64,000 nt of DNA from Suilimivivens sp963618065 (GCA_963618065.1 CAVERH010000009.1:6301-70300), one strand, 5' to 3'; shown: positions 8,440-17,694, counted from the stretch's first letter. Notes: generated by a model from the sequence alone, not told the origin. Translations and numbers: made by a program.

Positions 8440-10025
8440 AAAAACTAAGTTTGCAGCTGAAAACAGCCTTAATTTTAGTCGTGTTTGCGGTATTGATTAT
8501 CTCGGTTGCCTGCATTTCGGTGGTCTATCGGATTAAGCAGCATGCGGTAGAAGAGGCAACGCTACAGGCGATCGATTATACTTATCTGATTGCCGATTTC
8601 GTTGATGGAGACAGGATAGAGGGGTATCTGGAAACACTGCAGAAGGATGAATATTATGAACAGGTGCAGAAATTCCTGAATGCCTGCCAGACTAATTCCA
8701 GTCTGGAATATTGTTACGTTTATGTCCCTAATGAGGAAGATCTCGTTTATATATGGGATGCCGATGGAAACGGAAAGGCCTGCGATCTGGGTGAGCATGA
8801 GCAATATATGGAGGATGGATATAAGGCTACCTGTATGGCTATAGCGGCAGGCAAGGAATCCGAGTATGCCTTTGGTGTGCAGACGAAGGATGAAACCTAT
8901 GGTTACATTGTATCGATGATTATACCGATTTATAACAGTGAAGGAGATACAGTAGCTATCGCCGGAGCAGATGCTTCTGTACCGGAGGTAACGGACTCCA
9001 TTAAGCAGTTCCTGCGGGTTGTTGCGCTTAATATTGCGCTGGTTGTGCTGGTATGCAGTGTGGGCTTTTTCTTTGTGGTAAGACGGAAGCTTGTACGGCC
9101 TATTGGCATGTTGAATCAGGCGGCCGGAGAGATTGTCAACAATCTGGAATCCGGCGGAGAGGTTTCCTTCAATATTCATTCCGGAGATGAGATAGAGGGT
9201 CTTGCCAGATCCTTTGAAAAGATGTATGGCGAAGTCAGGGACTATATTGAACGGCTGTCGGAGATTACCGTTGAGAAGGAGAGAATCGGCATCGAGCTTT
9301 CGGTTGCCAAGGAGATTCAGGCCAGTATGCTGCCAAGTATTTTCCCGGCATTTCCGGAAAGAACGGATGTGGATATCTATGCAACAATGGATCCGGCCAA
9401 GGAGGTAGGAGGCGACTTCTATGACTTCTTCCTGATAGATCCTCAGCATCTTGGGATCGTTATTGCGGATGTATCCGGCAAGGGAATTCCTGCTGCATTG
9501 TTTATGATGATTTCGAAGACCATGATTAAGAACCGTACCCTGACAGGGGGAACACCGGCAGAGGTTCTTGCATTTGTCAATAATGAGTTATATGAGAACA
9601 ACAAGGCAGAGATGTTTGTGACAGCCTGGCTCGGTATCCTGGATTTAGAGAGCGGAACACTGACGGCAGCCAATGCCGGACATGAATATCCGGTACTCAG
9701 ACGTAAGGGTGGAGTCTATGAACCGATTCGGGATCCGCACGGACTGGTTCTTGCTGTCATGGGAAATATGCAATATGTGGATTATGAAATTTCCCTTTCG
9801 CCGGGAGATATGCTGTATATCTACACGGATGGAGTAACGGAAGCAACGAATGAACAGGATGAGCTTTATTCCGAACAGCGGATGGTAGAAGCGCTGAATC
9901 GGCATACCGAAGAGAACTGTGAACAGCTTTTGCATGCAATGAGTAAGGAGCTGCAGGACTTTGTGAAGGATGCACCGCAGTTTGATGATATTACGATGCT
10001 GGCTCTGACGTATTACGGACAGTAA
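8436..10025 (+). CDS. Membrane-bound SpoIIE/RsbU-type PP2C phosphatase, copy 2
   Basis: 529 residues with the same architecture and near-identical motif order as the preceding gene (VDGDRIEGYL, EEDLVYIWDA, HAMP, AKEVGGDFYDFF, VSGKGIPAALFM, FDDITMLALTYYGQ), so the pair arose by tandem duplication. The sensor half has diverged more than the phosphatase half (for example extra cysteines in 'NACQTNSSLEYCYV'), suggesting different input signals with a shared output. ATG 8436 overlaps the upstream stop as ATGA; the in-frame upstream codons lie inside copy 1. Confidence 0.85.
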   Translation: MKKLSLQLKTALILVVFAVLIISVACISVVYRIKQHAVEEATLQAIDYTYLIADFVDGDRIEGYLETLQKDEYYEQVQKFLNACQTNSSLEYCYVYVPNEEDLVYIWDADGNGKACDLGEHEQYMEDGYKATCMAIAAGKESEYAFGVQTKDETYGYIVSMIIPIYNSEGDTVAIAGADASVPEVTDSIKQFLRVVALNIALVVLVCSVGFFFVVRRKLVRPIGMLNQAAGEIVNNLESGGEVSFNIHSGDEIEGLARSFEKMYGEVRDYIERLSEITVEKERIGIELSVAKEIQASMLPSIFPAFPERTDVDIYATMDPAKEVGGDFYDFFLIDPQHLGIVIADVSGKGIPAALFMMISKTMIKNRTLTGGTPAEVLAFVNNELYENNKAEMFVTAWLGILDLESGTLTAANAGHEYPVLRRKGGVYEPIRDPHGLVLAVMGNMQYVDYEISLSPGDMLYIYTDGVTEATNEQDELYSEQRMVEALNRHTEENCEQLLHAMSKELQDFVKDAPQFDDITMLALTYYGQ

Positions 10026-10071
10026 CCGCAGCCGGATATGGTTTGGATAATTTTTAGAAAAAGAATTGAGA

Positions 10072-10130
10072 TTAGTTGACACTAACTTTAAAATATGCTA
10101 TTCTCATTTCTGTTAGCGTACACTGTTAGC
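10072..10130 (+). promoter_or_regulatory. Promoter and TetR-type operators of the 10152 regulator gene
   Basis: TTGACA (10076-10081), 17 bp, TATTCT (10099-10104) with an extended TGC in front of it. The -35 box lies inside the perfect inverted repeat TTAGT-TGAC-ACTAA (10072-10085). Downstream, GTTAGCGTACAC (10112-10123) and a second GTTAGC (10125-10130) match the motif seen again at 10797-10830, so the regulator probably represses itself. Confidence 0.6.
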
Positions 10131-10151
10131 AAACGAAGAAAGGTGGATCAG

Positions 10152-10769
10152 ATGCCGAAGGATAAAACCATCAGCCACATCCAGGTAATGGCAGCAGTAA
10201 AGGAAGAATTTCTGGAAAAAGGCTTTGAAGAAGCCTCTGTCCGCAGTATTGCTGCACGTGCCGGAATGTCGGCCGCGGGACTTTACCGGCATTATCCAAA
10301 TAAGGAAGCCATGTTTGAGGATCTGGTTGAGCCATTGATCGTGGAAATGGATGAATGGGTGCGCTGCCATAAGAAAAAGGCTTACGAGCGGATAAAGCAG
10401 GGAGCGGAAGGAAAGCGGGAGCTGTTCGGTGAATCCATGATCGATCTGATCCGGGACGTGGTTTATCCGCAGAAGGAGATTTTTCAGGTATTACTTTGTG
10501 GCGCTTCCGGATCAAAGTACGAGAGCTTTATGAATGACTATGTGGAGATACAGCAGCAGGATATGCTTGAGTCCTTTGCTTATATGAGGGAACAGGGTTA
10601 TTCGATAGAGGAAATTTCACGGGAGGAATTGCATATGCTCCTTAGTGCTTATACAACGGCCATCTTTGAGCCGATTGTACATAATTATTCTGAAGAACAA
10701 ATGAATCACTGCCTTGATACCGTCAACCGGTTTTTCATGCCGGGCTGGAAGGAGATCATGGGATTTTAA
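10152..10769 (+). CDS. TetR-family transcriptional regulator
   Basis: 205 residues. An N-terminal TetR helix-turn-helix is clear: 'VMAAVKEEFLEKGFEEASVRSIAARAGMSAAGLYRHYPNKEAMFEDLV', with a large ligand-binding C-terminal domain of no specific similarity. ATG 10152 follows AAGGTGG; the longer frame to 10095 would start inside the promoter. The ABC exporter genes follow, separated by a terminator and a further set of operator-like repeats, so it most likely controls the exporter in response to one of its substrates. Confidence 0.85.
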   Translation: MPKDKTISHIQVMAAVKEEFLEKGFEEASVRSIAARAGMSAAGLYRHYPNKEAMFEDLVEPLIVEMDEWVRCHKKKAYERIKQGAEGKRELFGESMIDLIRDVVYPQKEIFQVLLCGASGSKYESFMNDYVEIQQQDMLESFAYMREQGYSIEEISREELHMLLSAYTTAIFEPIVHNYSEEQMNHCLDTVNRFFMPGWKEIMGF

Positions 10770-10770
10770 A

Positions 10771-10795
10771 AGAAACCTCAGGGTTTCTTTTTTTT
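10771..10795 (+). terminator. Rho-independent terminator
   Basis: AGAAACC (10771-10777) pairs with GGTTTCT (10782-10788), loop TCAG, followed by eight T. It lies between the TetR gene and the exporter genes. Confidence 0.8.
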
Positions 10796-10796
10796 C

Positions 10797-10830
10797 GTAA
10801 GCGAACACATGATGGTTAGCGTTAACTAAC
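10797..10830 (+). promoter_or_regulatory. Operator-like repeats in front of the ABC exporter
   Basis: GTAAGCGAACAC (10797-10808) and the near-palindrome GTTAGCGTTAACTAAC (10815-10830) share the GTTAGCGTNNAC half-site with the region upstream of the TetR gene. A promoter for the exporter should overlap here, but I cannot place its boxes with confidence. Confidence 0.55.
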
Positions 10831-10862
10831 AAAATTATTGAAGTCTTGGAGGAGGAATAACA

Positions 10863-12617
10863 GTGAAAAAAGACAATGTAATGAAAGTCATCAACGAGTA
10901 TGCCGGTTCCTACCGGTATGTGATCGTGTTGGGACGTGTGCTGGCAGCACTTAGTGCGCTGGTTGCCATGATACCTTATTACGATCTATGGAAAATTATT
11001 AAGGTAGCAGTCAGTGGAGAGAAGCTTTCGCAGATTTCCGGGCTTGCCTGGCAGGCAGTCGGAATTATGATTTTATCCATGCTGATGTATGTCGGGGCAC
11101 TGATGTGTACCCATGTTTCGGCATTCCGGGTACAGGCGAATTTAAGAACACGACTGATGACGCATATTGTTACACTTCCGCTTGGTGTATTTGATCAGGC
11201 AGGAACCGGTAAGATCCGTCGTATTGTCAACGAATCCTCCGCAGCAACCGAAACATACATTGCGCATAACCTTGCAGACAAAGCAGTAGCCAGTGCGACA
11301 CCGGCAGGCCTTTTGGTTCTGATGCTTGCCTTTGACTGGAGAATCGGCCTGATCTGTCTGATTCCTGCTATTATTGGTTTTCTTTTCATGATGGGAATGA
11401 TGGGTAAGGAAATGCAGGAAAAGATGAGGGAATACCAGAATGCCCTGGAGGTGATGTCCGGTGAGGCAACGGAATATGTCCGTGGAATTCCGGTAGTTAA
11501 GACCTTTGGACAGACGGTATTTTCCTTTAAGCGTTTTAAAAATGCTTTGGATGATTATGAAAAATGGTGTGTGTCCTATACGATTTCCTTACGGAAATCC
11601 ATGATAGGATTCATGACCGGAATCAATGCGATCTTTGCGGCACTTGTCTTTGCCGGATTTATCTTTGCAGAAAACGGAGTGACTCCGGAGCTGATTCTTA
11701 ACATGATGTATTACATTATTATTACACCGCTTCTCACGGTGACCCTCACCAGGATTGCCTATGCCGGTGAGCAGGAAATGCAGGTTATTGATTCCATTAA
11801 GCGCATTGACGGTATTTTGAGCATCCAGCCGCTTCCGGAAACGGATCAGGCGAAGCAGCCGAAGGATTATTCTGTAGAGCTTAAGAACATCTGCTATCGT
11901 TATCCGGATGCGGAAAATGATGCGATCCATGACTTAAGCCTCTCTATTCCAGGCGGACAGCATGTGGCATTCGTCGGGCCAAGCGGCGGCGGTAAAACCA
12001 CAACCGCAGCACTGATTGCACGATTCTTTGATGTTCAGGAGGGCGCAATTGAAATCGGAGGTGTCAATGTGAAGGACATTCCGCAGAGTACATTAATGAA
12101 GATGGTATCCTTTGTATTCCAGGATAATAAGCTTTTAAAGGGAACGATCCTTGATAATGTCCGTCTGGCGAAGCCGGAAGCAACCGATGCGGAAGTCATG
12201 GAAGCTTTGAAAAAGGCGCAGTGCATGGATATCATTAAGAAGCTTCCCGATGGCATTCATACCGTCATCGGTACGAAGGGGACTTACCTGTCAGGAGGAG
12301 AGCAGCAACGGATTGCGATTGCAAGAGCCGTGCTTAAGAATGCACCGATTCTTATCCTGGATGAAGCAACCGCATTTGCGGATCCGGATAATGAAGCTAT
12401 GGTGCAGAAGGCTTTTGAAGAATTGTCGGCTGGCAAAACCCTGATTATGATTGCACACCGCTTAACGACAGTTGCCAATGCGGATCGTATCTTCGTGCTG
12501 AAGGACGGTACCTGTGCCGAATCCGGAAGCCATACGGAGCTGATGGAGCAGAATGGTATGTATAAAGAAATGTTCGAGGAGTATACCAGATCGATTGAAT
12601 GGAAGGTAGGTGCATAA
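10863..12617 (+). CDS. ABC exporter, fused permease-ATPase, subunit 1 (YbtP/IrtA-like)
   Basis: 584 residues: six membrane helices in residues ~15-300 followed by an ATPase with Walker A GPSGGGKTT (~373), Q-loop 'VFQDNKL', signature LSGGEQQRIAIARA and Walker B 'ILILDEATAFADP'. The DEATAFADPDNE variant is typical of the YbtPQ/IrtAB subgroup of half-transporters linked to siderophore or metal traffic; the real substrate is not known. The start is GTG 10863 behind GGAGGAGG. The next gene begins 2 bp after its stop and encodes the partner half. Confidence 0.8.
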   Translation: MKKDNVMKVINEYAGSYRYVIVLGRVLAALSALVAMIPYYDLWKIIKVAVSGEKLSQISGLAWQAVGIMILSMLMYVGALMCTHVSAFRVQANLRTRLMTHIVTLPLGVFDQAGTGKIRRIVNESSAATETYIAHNLADKAVASATPAGLLVLMLAFDWRIGLICLIPAIIGFLFMMGMMGKEMQEKMREYQNALEVMSGEATEYVRGIPVVKTFGQTVFSFKRFKNALDDYEKWCVSYTISLRKSMIGFMTGINAIFAALVFAGFIFAENGVTPELILNMMYYIIITPLLTVTLTRIAYAGEQEMQVIDSIKRIDGILSIQPLPETDQAKQPKDYSVELKNICYRYPDAENDAIHDLSLSIPGGQHVAFVGPSGGGKTTTAALIARFFDVQEGAIEIGGVNVKDIPQSTLMKMVSFVFQDNKLLKGTILDNVRLAKPEATDAEVMEALKKAQCMDIIKKLPDGIHTVIGTKGTYLSGGEQQRIAIARAVLKNAPILILDEATAFADPDNEAMVQKAFEELSAGKTLIMIAHRLTTVANADRIFVLKDGTCAESGSHTELMEQNGMYKEMFEEYTRSIEWKVGA

Positions 12618-12619
12618 CG

Positions 12620-14359
12620 ATGATTGAAAAATTACAGCATAAATATGCCTTGTCTCCACAGGGCGCAAAGGATATGATTAAGGCATGTATCATTGTATGC
12701 CTTTCGGATATGGTTTTGATGTTCCCGGCAGGAATCCTGTATCTGTTGATACGTGATCTCTTAGATGGAAATTTAAGCAGTGGAAGAATTGTAACGTATG
12801 TCTTCGCTTCACTCATCGTACTTGTGGTGATTGCGATTTTTCAGGGACTGCAGTACAATGCTACCTTCCTTGCTACATATAGGGAAAGCGGCATCCGGCG
12901 AGCAGCGATTGCGGAACGTCTTCGTAAGCTTCCTTTATCCTATTTTGGGAAAAAAGACTTAAGTGATCTGACGACAAACATCATGTCCGACTGTGCACAG
13001 ATCGAAACTGCATCCAGCCACTGGATTCCGGAGCTGATCGGTTCTGTGCTATCCGTAACCATCATGGGAATCAGTCTGTTCATGGCATTTGACTGGCGGC
13101 TTGCACTTTCAAGCTTCTGGGTAATTCCGATTGCGTTTCTGGTTGTGGCAACCTCTTCAGGTCTTCAGAAGCGTGCCATTCGTAAAAACCTTTCCGCACA
13201 GCTTGAATTAAGCGATGGGGTACAGGAATGTCTCGAATCAGTACGTGACCTGCGAGCGAATAATGCACAGGAGCAGTACCTTCAAGGACTTCAGAAGAAG
13301 ATCAGGGGGGTAGAAAAGCAGTCCCTGTTTACCGAATTAAATACGGCATTGTTCGTTTCCTCTGCACAGATGGTTTTGAAGCTTGGAATCGCAACAACAG
13401 CACTGGTGGGCGGTGTTTTATTTGCCAATGGGGAGATTGATATTCTTACATTCTTTATGTTCCTGATGCTGGTATCCCGTCTGTATGATCCGATGCAGAT
13501 TGCGCTGCAGAACCTTGCGGCAATCATTGCAACCGGTGTACGGTGCGAGCGGCTGGATGAGGTGATGTCCGGTAAATTACAGACCGGAAGTGAGACCCTT
13601 ACGAATACGGGATATGATATTGTATTTGACCATGTGAAGTTTTCTTATGATGAGGATACAACAGTCTTACAGGATGTCAGCTTCACGGCGAAACAGGGTG
13701 AAGTTACAGCCCTCATCGGACCGAGCGGCGGCGGTAAGACGACCGTTTCCAGACTGGCTTCCCGTTTCTGGGATATTTCGAGTGGTAAAATTACGGTTGG
13801 TGGAATGGACATCAGCGGAATTGATCCGGAAAAGCTGCTTTCCCTGTATTCCATTGTGTTCCAAGATGTGACACTGTTTAACAATACGGTTATGGAAAAT
13901 ATCCGGATCGGCAAAAAGGATGCGACAGATGATGAAGTCATTGCGGCAGCCAGGCTTGCAAACTGTGATGAGTTCGTACAGAAGCTTCCGAACGGTTATC
14001 AGACCATGATCGGTGAAAACGGTAAGGAATTATCCGGCGGAGAGCGTCAGAGAATTTCAATTGCCAGAGCGTTCCTTAAGGATGCCCCGATTATCCTTCT
14101 GGATGAGGCCACTGCTTCTCTGGATGTGGAAAACGAAACCCAGATTCAGCAGGCACTGTCCCACCTCATTAGGAATAAGACCGTTATGATTATTGCCCAT
14201 CGTATGAGAACGATAGCAAGTGCAGATCACATTGTGGTCTTAAAGGATGGGGTGGCTGCCGAACAGGGAGCTCCGGCAGAGCTGATGCAGCAGGAGAACA
14301 GCATTTATAAGCATATGGCGATGCTGCAGACCAAGAGTGCCGACTGGAAAATGGCATAA
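12620..14359 (+). CDS. ABC exporter, fused permease-ATPase, subunit 2 (YbtQ/IrtB-like)
   Basis: 579 residues with the same layout as the previous gene: six helices, then Walker A GPSGGGKTTV, 'VFQDVTLFNNTV', signature LSGGERQRISIARA and Walker B 'IILLDEATASLDVENE'. Both subunits keep complete ATPase motifs, so the expected heterodimer should have two competent sites. ATG 12620 follows GGTAGGTG; an upstream in-frame ATG (12599) lies inside the previous gene. Likely exports or imports a small molecule sensed by the upstream TetR protein. Confidence 0.82.
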   Translation: MIEKLQHKYALSPQGAKDMIKACIIVCLSDMVLMFPAGILYLLIRDLLDGNLSSGRIVTYVFASLIVLVVIAIFQGLQYNATFLATYRESGIRRAAIAERLRKLPLSYFGKKDLSDLTTNIMSDCAQIETASSHWIPELIGSVLSVTIMGISLFMAFDWRLALSSFWVIPIAFLVVATSSGLQKRAIRKNLSAQLELSDGVQECLESVRDLRANNAQEQYLQGLQKKIRGVEKQSLFTELNTALFVSSAQMVLKLGIATTALVGGVLFANGEIDILTFFMFLMLVSRLYDPMQIALQNLAAIIATGVRCERLDEVMSGKLQTGSETLTNTGYDIVFDHVKFSYDEDTTVLQDVSFTAKQGEVTALIGPSGGGKTTVSRLASRFWDISSGKITVGGMDISGIDPEKLLSLYSIVFQDVTLFNNTVMENIRIGKKDATDDEVIAAARLANCDEFVQKLPNGYQTMIGENGKELSGGERQRISIARAFLKDAPIILLDEATASLDVENETQIQQALSHLIRNKTVMIIAHRMRTIASADHIVVLKDGVAAEQGAPAELMQQENSIYKHMAMLQTKSADWKMA

Positions 14360-14374
14360 GAGAAGGAGGGAGCC

Positions 14375-14659
14375 ATGAATTATACTTATATCGTCCGGTG
14401 CAGCGACGGGACGCTCTACACGGGCTGGACGAACGATCTCAATAAGCGCATAAAGGCACACAACGATGGAAAAGGTGCGAAATATACGAAGCCAAGGCTC
14501 CCGGTAGAGCTTGTCTATGCGAAGGAACATGCGACGAAGGAAGAAGCCATGAAGGATGAGTACCGCATCAAGCAGCTTCCGCGTGAGGCTAAACTGGAAT
14601 TGTGCAGGGAGTATGAGAAAGAGCAGAGAAAATCGAAACTTAAAACACATGTAAAATAA
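14375..14659 (+). CDS. GIY-YIG domain protein (UPF0213/YhbQ type)
   Basis: 94 residues, nearly all one GIY-YIG nuclease-like domain: 'YTYIVRCSDGTLYTGWTNDLNKRIKAHNDGKGAKYT' with the Tyr, Tyr/Gly and Arg motif residues and a later Glu. Family members are small stand-alone proteins of unclear role, probably DNA or RNA processing. It starts 15 bp after the exporter operon with AGAAGGAGGG and is probably co-transcribed. Confidence 0.85.
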   Translation: MNYTYIVRCSDGTLYTGWTNDLNKRIKAHNDGKGAKYTKPRLPVELVYAKEHATKEEAMKDEYRIKQLPREAKLELCREYEKEQRKSKLKTHVK

Positions 14660-14671
14660 AACCGGAAACAG

Positions 14672-14700
14672 TTGAAAATAAGAAGGAAAATAGGTACAAT
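14672..14700 (+). promoter_or_regulatory. SigA-type promoter for the second TetR gene
   Basis: TTGAAA (14672-14677), 17 bp, TACAAT (14695-14700). The gene starts 65 bp downstream. Confidence 0.6.
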
Positions 14701-14764
14701 ATTGCTTTAACAGGAACAAAACGGGGAAACCGGAAACAATCCGATCAGAAAGTAGTGGGTACAT

Positions 14765-15373
14765 ATGGCGAAATATACCAGACAGGCAATTATGCTCTGC
14801 CTGCTCAAATTACTGGAAGAAAAATCAATTGATAAGATCACGGTTAAGGATATCTGCGAACGGTGTGAAATCAACCGGAACACTTTTTATTATTACTTCG
14901 GTGATATTTATGAGGTGCTGGAGTCAATGATCGAATTTGAGACAGAGCAGTCACTGAAGGAGGATGATGCGCAGATCTCCTTTTATGAGGAGTTGCTGCA
15001 GAAATATCACCTGGTTATGAATTACAGGAAAGCAGTCTTCCATTTGTATGATTCCAAAAACCGGGAACTGATATCCAATTATTTTTATACGATTACGGAG
15101 GCGTTCGTGACGAAGTATGTCCGAAAGGAAGCAGAAGGAATGAATGTACCGGATGAAGAGATACAGTTCATTATTGATTTTTACAGCAATTCCCTGATTG
15201 GAATGATGCTTCGATGGATCAGAAACGGCATGCCGGGAGAAAAGGACCATCTCATCCGGAAATGGTCCATGTCCTATCAGGCTACCGTGAAGATTCTGCT
15301 GCAGGGGTGTCTTGCCGAGCAGCATCCGGGCGCTTCTGTATTTAAGCGTCAAGCTCACGATCCTTTGCCATAA
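14765..15373 (+). CDS. TetR/AcrR-family regulator
   Basis: 202 residues. The first 60 hold a TetR helix-turn-helix of the variant with 'ITVKDICERCEINRNTFYYYFGDIYEVLESM', as in DhaS-like and TetR_C-type regulators. The C-terminal helices give no hint of the ligand. No adjacent co-directional target is obvious. Its last 32 bp overlap the 3' end of the convergent degV gene, which could make the two transcripts interfere. Confidence 0.8.
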   Translation: MAKYTRQAIMLCLLKLLEEKSIDKITVKDICERCEINRNTFYYYFGDIYEVLESMIEFETEQSLKEDDAQISFYEELLQKYHLVMNYRKAVFHLYDSKNRELISNYFYTITEAFVTKYVRKEAEGMNVPDEEIQFIIDFYSNSLIGMMLRWIRNGMPGEKDHLIRKWSMSYQATVKILLQGCLAEQHPGASVFKRQAHDPLP

Positions 15374-16238
15374 AGAATAATGCAATTGTATCGGGGCCGA
15401 CATGGCTTCCGGTACAGTAATCATAAGAAGTGTTGATGAAGCCGCGAAGCTTCACACGCTTCTTTATTTCTTCCATCACATAAAGAGAATCCTCATACGC
15501 ATCGGCATGGGCAATGCCGATGATCTGATTTTCAGGATCTACGATGTTATCACAGACTAAAGAAACCAACGCATTTAGTGCTGCCTTACGGCCGCGGCAT
15601 TTCTTGAACTGTACAATATAGCCATCTTTATTTCCACGAAGGATCGGCTTGATATTCAAAATGTTTCCCACGAAAGCAGCAGAGCCGGAAAGACGGCCTG
15701 TTTTGGCAAGATATTTCAGATCACCTACGGTGAAAACACCGTTCATCTTGGCCGGATAGGTTTTGAGAATGTCATAAACTTCGTCAATTTCCATTCCCTT
15801 GTCACGCATTTCACTTGCATAGATGGCGAGAATTCCCTGTGCAAGGGAAGCGTTTAAGGCATCGATAATCCGGATTTTGCGTCCTGCCGGTGGATTCTCC
15901 AACAGCTCCTCCATGGCGATCCGTGCTGAGTTATAGTTGCCGCTGATGTTCTTACTTAAGGAAAAATATAGCACGTCCTCACCGGCTTCCATGACCTTAC
16001 GGAAAGCAGCCTCGAAATCTCCGGTACTGATGAGGCTGGTCTTGACATCAGCACCATTACGCATGGCATCATAATAAAGCTTACCCTTTACACGTTCTTC
16101 TTCATAAGTCATTTCCGGATCAAAGCATACCAGCTTCTTACCATTCACATAGTTTACAAAGGAAATAACCTTAATATCATACTGCTTTACAAGCTCCGCG
16201 GGAATATTGGCGGCGGAATCTACAATAATCTGAAACAT
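15342..16238 (-). CDS. DegV family fatty-acid-binding protein
   Basis: 298 residues read from 16238. The start 'MFQIIVDSAANIPAELVKQYDIKVISF' and motifs 'SLISTGDFEAAF', 'FSLSKNISGNYNSARIA', 'IDALNASLAQG' and the C-terminal 'HVGPDTIALFF' are those of the DegV/EDD domain. Such proteins bind fatty acids for FakA-type kinases; no fakA is in the window. It has its own promoter on the minus strand at 16300-16272. Confidence 0.88.
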   Translation of the reverse strand: MFQIIVDSAANIPAELVKQYDIKVISFVNYVNGKKLVCFDPEMTYEEERVKGKLYYDAMRNGADVKTSLISTGDFEAAFRKVMEAGEDVLYFSLSKNISGNYNSARIAMEELLENPPAGRKIRIIDALNASLAQGILAIYASEMRDKGMEIDEVYDILKTYPAKMNGVFTVGDLKYLAKTGRLSGSAAFVGNILNIKPILRGNKDGYIVQFKKCRGRKAALNALVSLVCDNIVDPENQIIGIAHADAYEDSLYVMEEIKKRVKLRGFINTSYDYCTGSHVGPDTIALFFMAKDRELDA

Positions 16239-16271
16239 ATATTCACCCTACCTGTAATTATTTTCTTATCT

Positions 16272-16300
16272 ATTTTATGTAGTAAATAAAACTATGTCAA
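16272..16300 (-). promoter_or_regulatory. SigA-type promoter for the degV gene
   Basis: On the minus strand TTGACA (16300-16295), 17 bp, TAAAAT (16277-16272), about 35 bp before the start codon. Confidence 0.75.
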
Positions 16301-16427
16301 GTGTTTTTATGAAATCAGACATTTTTAAAGGAATGACTGAAAACAAGGACGTAAGTTTTTGTTTGTCCATAGGAAGCCGGAAAAAAATAGGCTATTCTCT
16401 ATTTGACAGTAAAGGAGGCGGATAAAA

Positions 16428-16997
16428 ATGAAAAATTTGAAGATGATTAAGAATATGTATCTGGCATTGATCCTGTGTTCGATCCTTGTAGGAGCGGTAT
16501 TACTGATCTGGCCGCAGATGGGCGTCAGCGTGATGTGTAAGGTCTATGGAGTATTCCTGCTGATCTATGGTCTTGCCAAGCTTTCAGGATATTTTACCGG
16601 GGATCTGTTCCAGCTTGCCTTCCAGTATGATTTCGGACTTGGTATTGTTTCCCTGATACTTGGATTTGTCCTGTTATTAAGAACACAGCACATTGTAGAA
16701 TTCCTGGCGCTGTGTATCGGGATTTTCATGCTGGTGGATGCTGCCCTGAAAATTCAGACTGCAATTGATGCAAAGAAGTTCGGGATCAGTAAATGGTGGC
16801 TGATTCTCATGGTAGCCATTATGGCGGCCTTTGTCGGAGCTTTGTTACTGCTTGCTCCGTTTGAAACAGGAAGCGTTCTGGTGCGTGTGCTGGGCCTGAG
16901 CATCTGTATTGACGGCATTATGAATCTGATCGTAGTAATGAGTACGGTACGCAGCATCCGCCGCAGCCGGGAAGACATTGTTGACATAGAGTTGTAG
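16428..16997 (+). CDS. DUF308/HdeD-type membrane protein
   Basis: 189 residues with six hydrophobic helices arranged as repeated pairs with glycine/tyrosine turns ('VYGVFLLIYGLAKL', 'LLRTQHIVEFLALCIGIFMLVDA'), the pattern of HdeD/DUF308 proteins. Function is unknown outside acid resistance in enterics. AAAGGAGGCGG precedes ATG 16428. It ends 26 bp before the next membrane protein gene, so the two are probably one unit. Confidence 0.7.
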   Translation: MKNLKMIKNMYLALILCSILVGAVLLIWPQMGVSVMCKVYGVFLLIYGLAKLSGYFTGDLFQLAFQYDFGLGIVSLILGFVLLLRTQHIVEFLALCIGIFMLVDAALKIQTAIDAKKFGISKWWLILMVAIMAAFVGALLLLAPFETGSVLVRVLGLSICIDGIMNLIVVMSTVRSIRRSREDIVDIEL

Positions 16998-17023
16998 CGA
17001 TAAGAGAAAGAAGAGGAGTTGTC

Positions 17024-17662
17024 ATGATTGCAAAAATAACACCGTTACTTATGGTTCTGGTAATTGCATCTGTTTTAGGTTATATGACAGAGAATATCTG
17101 GGTGGGCTTCCGGTTCGGCTACTGGGATAACCGGGGCATGATGATGCCGGGACTCCTTGGATACGGTATGGCAATTACAGGACTGTATCTGATTCTCGGA
17201 CTGCCGCAGAACCCGAAGCTGTTCGGACATGAGTTTTTCTTTGAGAATTCCCTGCAGGGCATTGTATTTTACTATGTGGCAGCAGGGGTGCTCGTTTCCG
17301 TAGCAGAAATTGTATTGGGAAACTTCGTGGAAAAGCATTGTGAGATTATCTGGTGGAATTATACCGGGCTTCCGCTCCATATTGGCAAGTATACCTCCGT
17401 TCCGACTTCAATGGGATTCGCAGCGATGATCACCTTATTTATGGGCAGTATCTTCCCAAGACTTTATCTCTGGGTGGTACGGATTGAGAATCCGTCCCTT
17501 ACGATTCTGACCTTTGCCCTTGCAGGACTTCTTGTTATGGACTTTTGTTATGCGGCCAAATATATGATTATAAATAAGCGGGTAAACAGGCTGTGGCAGA
17601 TCGAATGGAAAAATGGTCTGGCTGTTCATAAGGTGCAGCCGTTAAGTCGGGACTTAAGCTAA
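17024..17662 (+). CDS. Putative ABC-transporter-type IV (CmpB-like) membrane protein
   Basis: 212 residues with five hydrophobic segments. 'VLGYMTENIWVGFRFGYWDNRGMMMPGLLGYG' and 'YTSVPTSMGFAAMITLFM' match the small membrane family often labelled putative ABC-transporter type IV. No ATPase lies next to it and the transporter label is weakly founded. It is likely co-transcribed with the preceding gene and ends at the bidirectional terminator at 17695. Confidence 0.6.
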   Translation: MIAKITPLLMVLVIASVLGYMTENIWVGFRFGYWDNRGMMMPGLLGYGMAITGLYLILGLPQNPKLFGHEFFFENSLQGIVFYYVAAGVLVSVAEIVLGNFVEKHCEIIWWNYTGLPLHIGKYTSVPTSMGFAAMITLFMGSIFPRLYLWVVRIENPSLTILTFALAGLLVMDFCYAAKYMIINKRVNRLWQIEWKNGLAVHKVQPLSRDLS

Positions 17663-17694
17663 CAGAGCAGTAATCGGATAATTAAGGAAGCAAG

